Position numbers and translations under genes: made by a program
Shown here: one piece after another, positions 57,309-64,000 of the stretch
Numbering within the stretch: the stretch's first letter is position 1
Layout: the number at the start of each line of letters is the position of its first letter
Origin: Oceanitalea sp047302425
Lineage (GTDB): Bacteria > Actinomycetota > Actinomycetes > Actinomycetales > Actinomycetaceae
Length of the DNA stretch: 64,000 nucleotides
Assembly: GCF_047302425.1 (NCBI RefSeq)
Contig: NZ_CP154855.1
Location: 3,162,001 to 3,226,000 of the forward strand
Reading direction: 5' to 3'
Notes under the pieces: generated by a model
What the model was told of the DNA's origin: nothing
The model's database searches: none
The model's input: only the letters and a program-made list of their open reading frames with translations

Positions 57309-59954
57309 CTACTCGGTGACCTCGATGACCCCGTGGGCGCCGCGCTCGGCGTCGACCATCGCGTGGGAGACGAAGGGGTAGTGGCCGGCCTCGGGCATCT
57401 CGAGCTCGACGAAGCCTCCCTGGGCGGGCACGAGCGGCAGCACCTGCGCACCCCCGCTCGGTCCGCCGACCTCCCCCGGCCCACCGAGCCGGTAGGCCCC
57501 CTCGGTCCACACCGTGTCGAACTGCCCGCCGACGACGTGGAAGGCCGATCCGCGGCTGGGCCCGGCCGCGAGCACCCACACCCGCACCCGCTCGCCGACG
57601 CGGGCGGTGAGCGGCTCGTGGCCGTACTGGTTGGCGTAGCCGTTGAAGACGACGAGGTCGGGCCGCTCGGCCGCGATGGCCTCGGCGTCCGCCGTCCCGC
57701 CCTGCTCCCCGAGGTAGACCTCGGACTGGACGAGGACGTACTCGCGGTCGACCGGCTCCAGCTCGGGAGGGTCGATGATCACGGCGCCGAACATGCCCTG
57801 GGCGATGTGCATCGACATCGGCGCCGTGGAGCAGTGGTACATCCAGATGCCCGCGCGCTCGGCGGTGAAGCGGTAGACCAGCGACTCCCCAGGCGCGATC
57901 GTGCGCATCGGCTCGTCGGGGGCCAGCGCCCCGGCGTGGAAGTCGATGGAGTGGCCGATGGTGCCGTCGTTGACGAGCGTGACCTCGAAGACGTCGCCGA
58001 CCTTCCCGCGCAGCGTGGGCCCGGGCGCGGTGCCGTTGAAGGTCCACAGCTCCTGCTCGACGCCGGGCGCCACCTCCGCGGTCACCTCACCGACCGCGAG
58101 GGTGACCTCGTGGAGCTCGCCCTCGGGCGCCGGAGGCAGCTCGGCCGGATGGGCGGTGAAGTCCTCGCCCGGGTCGGCGCGCAGGTCGAGGTGGTCGCGG
58201 GCCGGGTCGGTGGACGACGACGGCGCGTGGTCGCCGTCGTGGGTGTCGGCACCGGCCGCCTCGGGCGCGGCCCCGACGGCGACGACGTCGAGGGTCATCC
58301 CCATCTGCCGGTGCCCGGCGACCGAGCACCAGCCCTCGACGTCGCGCCCGACGACACCGAGGTCCACCTCGACGGTCTCCCCCGCCGACATGCGCCCGGA
58401 CCGCGCGCCGTTGTCGAGGACGAGGTCGTGGACGTCGTCGTCGGTGTTGACGAGCTCGATGACGAGCCGGTCACCGGCGGGGACCTCGACGACGTCGGGC
58501 ACGAAGCGCATGTCCTGGGCTTCCACGCGCACGGTGGTCGTGCGGCCGGTGGCGGCCACGCCGTCGTCGGCGGAGCTGCCGGTGAGGCCGGCGGCAGCCG
58601 GGTCCCCGGCCACCCCGAGGACGACCGCGAGCGCGACCGCGCCGACGCCGTACAGGGCGCCGAGGCGGCGCGGCACCGGCGGCGGCCCGGTGCTGATCGA
58701 GGCGGCGATGACGGCGCCGGAGCTCTCCCGGTCGGCCTGGCGGCGTGCCCACAGCGCGCGGGCGAGGAGGACGAGGAAGGAGGAGAGCCCCGCGAGCCCG
58801 AGGAGGGAGGTCGTCACGCGCACGAGGCTCGGCAGCGGGAGGACGAAGAGGAGCAGGCTGAGGTTGACGATGACGATGCGCGCACCGGCGGCCCGGTTCA
58901 TCTCCTCGTCCACGCGGCGGACCACGCGCGGGCCGCCGCCGAGCATGACCGGCGCGAGGTAGCTCAGCGCCCCGAGGAGCACCTGGCCGGCGAAGCCGGC
59001 GGCGTAGGGGGCGGCGAGGATGCCGAGGCTCTCGCGCAGCGCCGCCCAGCCGGGGGCGGTCGCGGCGAGCACGGCGAGCGTGACCAGGCAGCCGACGAGC
59101 CAGACGACGGCCATCGCCGCGCTCAGCGTCGCGTAGCTGCGCGGCGGCTTGCCGCGGGCGATGGTGACCATCGGGCGCACGACGAGCACGACACCGGTGA
59201 GGTAGACGGCGACCGCGAGGACGACGAGCAGGCGCTGGCCGGTGGCGGCCGCGGCCCAGATGACCGCGAGGCCCGCGACGAGGACGACCATGGCGCGGCG
59301 CGCGGCCAGCGGGGCGCCGGGGACCATCTTGGTGCGCAGCATCGTCGGCCACAGGACGACGAGGGTGCCGAGGACGGTGAGCCCGACCCAGCCGAGGAGC
59401 ATCGTCGTCGTGTGGGCGGTGTACAGGCGGCCCTCGACCTCGGCGGAGGGCGTCGTCCGGGCGAGCATGACCCCCAGCCACACCCCGACGGCGAGGCACA
59501 GCCCGGCGCACACGTAGAAGAGGGACAGCGCACCGAAGCGGGCCATGAGGGCCCCGCGCCGCTGGACGAGGATGACGACGACGTGGGTGATGGCGACGAG
59601 CGTGACGCCCACCCCGCCGACGACGACGAGCGGCCACCGGCCGGTCGCGACACCGACGATGACGAGGACCGCCGAGACCGTGTGCACGCCGAGGCGCAGG
59701 AAGATCAGCCCCTGCCCGCCGGGCGCAGGGCGCCCCAGGAGGGTGTCGGCGAAGTGGGCCGACCAGATGAGGATCGCCGTCGTCACCGCGCCCAGCAGGG
59801 TGAGGTGGACCATGAGGTAGTTCGCCTCGGGGATCCACCGGTGGGCGACGGCGACGACGAAGGCGGCGAGGAACCAGGCGACGACGAGCGCGTTGACCTT
59901 GACGTGCCAGGGCCGGCGGGCGATCGGCGGGCGGCTCGGTCGGCCGATGTTCAT
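57309..59954 (-). CDS. Membrane-anchored cupredoxin-NirK-type copper protein
   Basis: The 881-residue chain has about a dozen membrane helices (1-455), a cupredoxin domain with a complete type-1 copper set (H509, C543, H548, M553) and a C-terminal two-cupredoxin NirK-like domain. The latter shows type-1 ligands H668, C708, H716, M721, type-2 ligands H673, H707, H806 and D671 at the position of the NirK catalytic Asp (HSIDFH). A His in YGHEPLTA fits the second catalytic residue. Family knowledge allows nitrite reduction to NO; a plain multicopper oxidase cannot be excluded. Coupled to the NnrS-like gene (ATGA). Confidence 0.82.
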   Translation of the reverse strand: MNIGRPSRPPIARRPWHVKVNALVVAWFLAAFVVAVAHRWIPEANYLMVHLTLLGAVTTAILIWSAHFADTLLGRPAPGGQGLIFLRLGVHTVSAVLVIVGVATGRWPLVVVGGVGVTLVAITHVVVILVQRRGALMARFGALSLFYVCAGLCLAVGVWLGVMLARTTPSAEVEGRLYTAHTTTMLLGWVGLTVLGTLVVLWPTMLRTKMVPGAPLAARRAMVVLVAGLAVIWAAAATGQRLLVVLAVAVYLTGVVLVVRPMVTIARGKPPRSYATLSAAMAVVWLVGCLVTLAVLAATAPGWAALRESLGILAAPYAAGFAGQVLLGALSYLAPVMLGGGPRVVRRVDEEMNRAAGARIVIVNLSLLLFVLPLPSLVRVTTSLLGLAGLSSFLVLLARALWARRQADRESSGAVIAASISTGPPPVPRRLGALYGVGAVALAVVLGVAGDPAAAGLTGSSADDGVAATGRTTTVRVEAQDMRFVPDVVEVPAGDRLVIELVNTDDDVHDLVLDNGARSGRMSAGETVEVDLGVVGRDVEGWCSVAGHRQMGMTLDVVAVGAAPEAAGADTHDGDHAPSSSTDPARDHLDLRADPGEDFTAHPAELPPAPEGELHEVTLAVGEVTAEVAPGVEQELWTFNGTAPGPTLRGKVGDVFEVTLVNDGTIGHSIDFHAGALAPDEPMRTIAPGESLVYRFTAERAGIWMYHCSTAPMSMHIAQGMFGAVIIDPPELEPVDREYVLVQSEVYLGEQGGTADAEAIAAERPDLVVFNGYANQYGHEPLTARVGERVRVWVLAAGPSRGSAFHVVGGQFDTVWTEGAYRLGGPGEVGGPSGGAQVLPLVPAQGGFVELEMPEAGHYPFVSHAMVDAERGAHGVIEVTE

Positions 59955-61102
59955 GAGGACGCTCCGGTGGTCGTGGTGCTGAGCTCGCGAGGCTGCGACG
60001 GCGGGTGCGCCGTCGTCGTCGTCCTCCGTGCCGTGAGGGCGGACCAGGCGGCGACGGCGACGAAGGTGAGGACCGCGGCGATGTTCCCGACCCCGCCGGC
60101 CTGGACGGCCCACTCGAGGTCGCGCGCGTCGCCGACGGCGAGGCGGAGGACGAGGGTGGCGTGGAGGAGGGCGGCGGGCACGAGGAACGCGCGCCGGTAG
60201 GGCAGCGGTCGGCGCAGGACGGCCCGCATGATGACCGGCGCGTGCGCCATGACCATCGAGATGACGAAGCCGAGGAAGAGGGCGTGGGCGGCGGCGTCGT
60301 AGGCCCGGCCCTCGACCTGCCCGCCGAGCGCCCACACCGCCCCGGCGACGGCGAGCCAGCCGTAGCCGGCGAGCAGGCAGAGCGCGATGAAGCGGGGCAG
60401 GCCGGTGGAGCGGACGGTGCGGCGCGCGACGTCCTTGACCGCGAGCCACAGCGCCGCGGCGAGGAGGGCGGCGCCCAGGAGGGTGAAGCCGGCGTCGGGG
60501 GCGAGGAGGGAGACGACGGCCGCGAGGACGACGGCGACGGCAACCGCCTGGGCGGCGGTGGCGTCCCGAGGGCTCAGCGCGCCGAGGCGGGCCAGCTCCA
60601 GTCGCTCGCCGAGGATCGTGAGGACGAGGAAGCCGACGAGCCACGGCACGGTCGCGGGCACGGGGACGCCGCCCAGCCACAGGGCCGCGGCCGCCACCGC
60701 CATGAGCTGGCCGAGCACCTGGACCGCGACGGCGGCCGCGGGCAGGCGGGCGTACAGCGCGCGGTAGACGAGGAGGCCGCCGACCTGGCCGGCGAGGACG
60801 AGACCGGCCCCGACGGCGTGCGGCAGCACGGAGACGGTGGCGAGGACCCCGAGGCCGTTGAGCGCCGGGGCCAGGTAGCCCCAGCCGCGGCCCAGCGCCA
60901 CGGAGCGCTCGAGCCCGATGACCGTGCCGACAAAGCCGAGCACCATGAGCGGACCGTGAACCTCGGCGAGGCGGTCCCCGACGAGGACGTGCGGCAGGCC
61001 GAGGAGGGCGAGCGCTGCGTCGAGGCCGGCGAGCAGGGCGAGGCCGCCGAGGAGGAGGAAGGGCAGGCGGAAGGAGGTGCGGGTGAGGACGCCGTTACTC
61101 AT
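59951..61102 (-). CDS. NnrS-like membrane protein
   Basis: The 383-residue protein has about 11-12 membrane helices and the NnrS-like AAAHALFLGFVISMVMAHAPVIM with conserved His residues, and VGDRLAEVHGPLMVLGFVGTVIGLERSVAL near the start. NnrS proteins are haem/copper membrane proteins that ease NO stress and accompany nitrite and NO reductases. Its ATG lies within the regulator's last codons (8-bp overlap) and its stop overlaps the NirK-like start. Confidence 0.75.
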   Translation of the reverse strand: MSNGVLTRTSFRLPFLLLGGLALLAGLDAALALLGLPHVLVGDRLAEVHGPLMVLGFVGTVIGLERSVALGRGWGYLAPALNGLGVLATVSVLPHAVGAGLVLAGQVGGLLVYRALYARLPAAAVAVQVLGQLMAVAAAALWLGGVPVPATVPWLVGFLVLTILGERLELARLGALSPRDATAAQAVAVAVVLAAVVSLLAPDAGFTLLGAALLAAALWLAVKDVARRTVRSTGLPRFIALCLLAGYGWLAVAGAVWALGGQVEGRAYDAAAHALFLGFVISMVMAHAPVIMRAVLRRPLPYRRAFLVPAALLHATLVLRLAVGDARDLEWAVQAGGVGNIAAVLTFVAVAAWSALTARRTTTTAHPPSQPRELSTTTTGASS

Positions 61103-61928
61103 CGTCGGCCGCCGGCGGGGCGATGCGCAGGAGGCAGGCGCCGGGCTCGGCGAAGGCCTCCAGGGTGACGCGCTCGGGGGCGACGCCGTCGTGGGCGAGG
61201 ATCTCGCGGGCCATGCCGAGGTGGCTCGTGCACACGACGTCGGGGTGCTCGCGGGCCAGGGCGAGGACGGGGCAGCGGCGCAGGCGCTGGGTGTAGCCGC
61301 CGTCGTCCTCCGCGGTGGTGCGGCAGTCGAAGCCGGCGCGGTCGAGCATCTCGCCGAGGCGGTTCACCGAGTCCGCGAGCGCGGCGGGGTCCTCGGGGGC
61401 GGCAACTGTACTGTCGGCGGTAAGTGAGCTGTCGGCGGTAAGTGAGCTGTCGGCGACAGCGGAGCTGTTCCCGGGGCGGAGGCCGGCGGCGGCGAGGCGC
61501 TCCTCGCGGCGGGCCTCGACGAGCTGGCGGGAGCGGATGGCCCGGCCCCAGTCGCGGCCGGCGGACAGCGCGTGCTCCGTGCGCTCGCGCCGGTCCGGGA
61601 TCGCCTTGGCGAGGTAGGTGATGAGGACCTCGGCGAGGACGGCGTACTCCGGGCCGGCGGGTGTGGCGGCGAGGGTCGCCCGGTAGAGGGCGGCCGGCCG
61701 ACCCCGCCCGGAGGAGTGCCGCAGCGTGCGCTCGACGAGGTCGACGCGCACGAGCGCCTCGAGGTGCTCGCGGACCGTGTTGGGGTGCTGTCCCAGCTCA
61801 TCGGCGAGCTCGGCGACGGTGCGGCGCCCGCCGAGGTCGATGAGGGCGTCCAGCGTCACCCGGCGGGCGGGGGACAGCTCCTCCCGCGCCAGGCCGCGGG
61901 TGGGGAGGGGCCCGAGAGCTTTATTCAC
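61095..61928 (-). CDS. HTH regulator with Cys pair, possible Fe-S/NO sensor
   Basis: The 277-residue protein has an N-terminal winged helix (TVAELADELGQHPNTVREHLEALV) and a C-terminal domain with cysteines C-x16-C-x13-C, the last two in RRCPVLALAREHPDVVCTSHLG, plus a later Cys. The C-x13-C pattern recalls SufR-type [Fe-S] regulators; iron-sulfur binding is inference. Position in the operon suggests control of the NnrS/NirK genes. GTG 61928 is chosen with a weak AGGA upstream; ATG 62036 is the alternative. An 18-bp repeat block lies in frame. Confidence 0.72.
   Translation of the reverse strand: MNKALGPLPTRGLAREELSPARRVTLDALIDLGGRRTVAELADELGQHPNTVREHLEALVRVDLVERTLRHSSGRGRPAALYRATLAATPAGPEYAVLAEVLITYLAKAIPDRRERTEHALSAGRDWGRAIRSRQLVEARREERLAAAGLRPGNSSAVADSSLTADSSLTADSTVAAPEDPAALADSVNRLGEMLDRAGFDCRTTAEDDGGYTQRLRRCPVLALAREHPDVVCTSHLGMAREILAHDGVAPERVTLEAFAEPGACLLRIAPPAADDE
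61398..61469 (-). repeat. 18-bp repeat block read in frame inside the regulator
   Basis: Four 18-bp units; on the minus strand two are GACAGCTCACTTACCGCC and one is GACAGTACAGTTGCCGCC, the fourth diverged. They encode SAVA-DSSLTA-DSSLTA-DSTVAA in the regulator. The family unit is the same as at 24941-25012. Confidence 0.85.
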
Positions 61929-61951
61929 GGAAACAACCGTCCTATTCGCGG
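61922..61951 (-). promoter_or_regulatory. Direct repeat TATTCRCGG across the regulator start
   Basis: TATTCACGG (61922-61930) and TATTCGCGG (61943-61951) are 21 bp apart, two helical turns. One copy spans the regulator's GTG start codon, suiting an autoregulatory operator. Confidence 0.4.
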
Positions 61952-61982
61952 CGGCGCTCTCCTTGGGACCTTGGTCCGGTCC

Positions 61983-62011
61983 GTGACCGCCGCCGCGCTC
62001 TGGCGTAGGGT
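61983..62011 (+). promoter_or_regulatory. Probable promoter of the GH3 gene
   Basis: GTGACC (61983-61988) and TAGGGT (62006-62011) with 17-bp spacing; predicted leader about 87 nt to the TTG start. Confidence 0.4.
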
Positions 62012-62104
62012 GAGGGGCGGCAGCACTTTCCCCCATATGCGTTCACAGGAAAAGAGTTGCCACGACCCCTTCGTGATCGATGACGACTCACACCTGGAGG
62101 AACG

Positions 62105-64000
62105 TTGACCAAGAGAACCGCCGGCGCCCGCATCGGCGCCGCCACCTGCCTCGCGGCGGGGATGCTGCTCGCGTCCACCGTCCCCGCGGGCGCCACGTCC
62201 ACGCCGGACTCGGCGAACCCGATCGACCACATCGTCAGCAACATGACGGTCGACGAGCTCATCGGCCAGATGACGTGGACCTACGTCTACGGCAACTCCG
62301 CCGACGACGCCTCGATGGCCGAGCAGAACCAGGAGCGCTACGGCGTCGACACCCCGCGGGAGGTCGTCGAGACGTTCGACCTCGGCGGCGTCCTCTACTT
62401 CGCGTGGTCCAACCCCGGCATCGTCAGCGACCCCGAGCTCACCGCCGAGCTGTCCAACGGCCTGCAGGCCGTGTCCGTGGGCGACGAGGGATCCGGCATC
62501 CCGCTCGCGACGACGATCGACCAGGAGGGCGGCATTGTCGCCCGCATGGGTGCCCCGATGACGGTGCTGCCCGGCAACATGGCCCTGGGCGCCACCTTCG
62601 ACGCAGCGCTCGCCCGGGCGCAGGGCGAGATCCTTGGCTCCGAGCTCGCCGCCGTCGGCGTCAACGCGGACTTCGCGCCCGTCGTCGACGTCAACACCAA
62701 CCCGGCCAACCCGGTCATCGGCGTGCGCTCGATGGGCGAGGACCCGCAGAACGTCGCCGCGCTCGGCGTCGCCCAGATCGAGGGCATGCAGTCCCAGGGC
62801 GTCGCCGCCGCGGCCAAGCACTTCCCCGGCCACGGGGACACGGAGACCGACTCCCACACGGGCCTGCCGATCGTCACCTACGACCGCGCCACCCTCGACC
62901 AGCACCTCCTGCCCTTCGAGGCGGCCATCGACGCGGGCGTCGACATGATCATGACGGCGCACGTCATCGTCGAGGAGCTCGACCCCGAGATGCCCGGCAC
63001 CCTCTCCCCCGCCGTCCTCACCGGCCTGCTGCGCGAGGAGCTCGGCTTCGATGGCCTCATCACCACCGACGCCCTCGACATGGAGGCACTCAAGGAGCTG
63101 CCCGACAACCCGCTGACCGACGGCGAGATCGCCGTCCTCGCCATCCAGGCCGGCTCGGACATCCTCCTCATGTCGCCCGACGTCCCGGCGACCTTCGAGG
63201 CCGTCAACGCGGCGGTCGAGTCCGGGGACATCACCCGCGAGCGCCTGGAGGAGTCGGTCACCCGGATCCTCGAGTGGAAGGTCGAGCGCGGGGTGTGGGA
63301 GGAGGACCCGAGCGTGCCGGTGGACGAGGTCATGGACGTCGTCGGCAGCGCCGAGCACACCGCCACCGCCCAGGAGATCGCCGACCGGTCGGTCACCCTG
63401 CTGCGCAACGAGGGCGACCTGCTCCCGCTCGACGGCGACGAGTCCGTCTTCGTCACCGGGTGGGGACAGAGCGGGGTGCCGGGCCTCGCCCAGGCCTTCA
63501 CGGACCGCGGCGTGGAGACCGACCACCTCTACACGGCCAACTTCCCGAGCGCCGAGCAGATCGCCCAGGCCGCGGAGGCCGCCGAGGGCCACGACGCGAT
63601 CGTCCTCATGACCCACACCCCGGCGAACGCCGCCCAGACCCAGTCGCAGCGCGACCTCCTGGCGGCACTCCAGGCGACCGACGTCCCGGTGGTCCACGTG
63701 CCGGTGCGCAACCCCTACGACGTCGCCTGGGAGAACCCGGCGCCCGCGCAGCTCGTCACCTACGGCTACCAGCGCCCCTCGCTCCAGGCCGTCGCCGACG
63801 TCGTCCTCGGCAACGTCGAGCCGACCGGCAAGCTCCCCGTCAACATCCCGACCGCCGACGGCGAGGGCGTGCTCCACCCGATCGGCTTCGGTCTCGGCTA
63901 CGAGGACGAGGAGCCGCAGCACCCGCAGGACCCGGACCAGGAGCACGGCTTCTTCCTCTCCAACAGCTGGCGCGGCGGGGTGGCCGACCACGCCTTCATG
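62105..64000 (+). CDS. Secreted GH3 family glycosidase (partial)
   Basis: The frame starts with TTG 62105 (GGAGG at 62096-62100) and stays open 632 codons to the window edge. It has a signal peptide (to about 31, ending PAGA), a GH3 barrel with the NagZ-type KHFPGHGDTETDSH at residue 238 and catalytic-nucleophile segment GLITTDALDM with D322, and a GH3 C-terminal domain. The KHFPGHG...DSH signature is typical of beta-N-acetylglucosaminidases. After about 600 it continues into an unassigned segment. Divergent from the regulator. Confidence 0.85.
   Translation, partial: MTKRTAGARIGAATCLAAGMLLASTVPAGATSTPDSANPIDHIVSNMTVDELIGQMTWTYVYGNSADDASMAEQNQERYGVDTPREVVETFDLGGVLYFAWSNPGIVSDPELTAELSNGLQAVSVGDEGSGIPLATTIDQEGGIVARMGAPMTVLPGNMALGATFDAALARAQGEILGSELAAVGVNADFAPVVDVNTNPANPVIGVRSMGEDPQNVAALGVAQIEGMQSQGVAAAAKHFPGHGDTETDSHTGLPIVTYDRATLDQHLLPFEAAIDAGVDMIMTAHVIVEELDPEMPGTLSPAVLTGLLREELGFDGLITTDALDMEALKELPDNPLTDGEIAVLAIQAGSDILLMSPDVPATFEAVNAAVESGDITRERLEESVTRILEWKVERGVWEEDPSVPVDEVMDVVGSAEHTATAQEIADRSVTLLRNEGDLLPLDGDESVFVTGWGQSGVPGLAQAFTDRGVETDHLYTANFPSAEQIAQAAEAAEGHDAIVLMTHTPANAAQTQSQRDLLAALQATDVPVVHVPVRNPYDVAWENPAPAQLVTYGYQRPSLQAVADVVLGNVEPTGKLPVNIPTADGEGVLHPIGFGLGYEDEEPQHPQDPDQEHGFFLSNSWRGGVADHAFM

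Noticed and set aside
61929..62036. Longer N-terminus for the HTH regulator
   Set aside because: The extra 36 residues are low-complexity and lie in the divergent promoter region; the GTG at 61928 starts just before the HTH domain.

Overview
The window is a very GC-rich, densely packed chromosome segment of an actinobacterium, most likely a member of the Micrococcales (inference). The evidence is a SigR/RsrA pair, MtrA-MtrB-LpqB, the 24-residue ribosomal protein bL37, an ADSKRTDFALAA-type tmRNA tag, an HNH/DUF222 '13E12' protein and an Rv3235-family protein. I see no prophage, transposase or CRISPR array. From what I recall of gene order, sigR/rsrA, aroA, rsgA, secA, hpf, comF and lpqB-mtrB-mtrA lie in the ancestral order known from mycobacteria, with recBCD and sbcDC set between them.

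Layout. 1-7 kb: the end of a probable sensor kinase, a DUF4352 membrane protein, a DUF72 operon, a LexA-box-controlled HNH protein, a hydrolase, a GNAT enzyme and DUF1918. 7-13 kb: trans-translation genes (ssrA and smpB) around a DoxX and a DUF2207 protein, then a TorD-like protein, an oxidoreductase, bL37 and sigR-rsrA. 13-25 kb: aroA, rsgA and recC-recB-recD. 25-31 kb: hisN, a hydrolase, DUF1992 and sbcD-sbcC. 31-36 kb: a CpaB/CpaE-like pair, a BldC-like HTH protein, a LysM protein and an Rv3235-family protein. 36-44 kb: an FMN reductase/flavin monooxygenase pair, secA, a YcaQ-like glycosylase, hpf and comF. 44-57 kb: lpqB-mtrB-mtrA, divergent from a long overlapping membrane locus (DUF4129, DUF4350, MoxR, DUF58), then YdjC, SpoIIM, RDD and DUF4262. 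57-64 kb: an operon of a Cys-containing HTH regulator, an NnrS-like protein and a large membrane-anchored NirK-like multicopper protein, divergent from a truncated secreted GH3 glycosidase.

Regulation readable from sequence. Three promoters match the SigR consensus GGAAT-N18-GTT exactly. They precede sigR itself, ssrA and the flavin monooxygenase/FMN reductase operon, so one thiol-stress sigma factor probably links ribosome rescue and flavin chemistry here. A LexA-like box fills the spacer of the HNH-protein promoter.

Less expected features are a family of 18-bp tandem repeats (72 bp, four units) found once between genes and once read in frame inside the NirK-operon regulator, with a degenerate relative at 43.4 kb; a structured, repeat-bearing region before comF; and the fusion of about a dozen membrane helices, a cupredoxin and a NirK-type two-domain copper enzyme in one chain.
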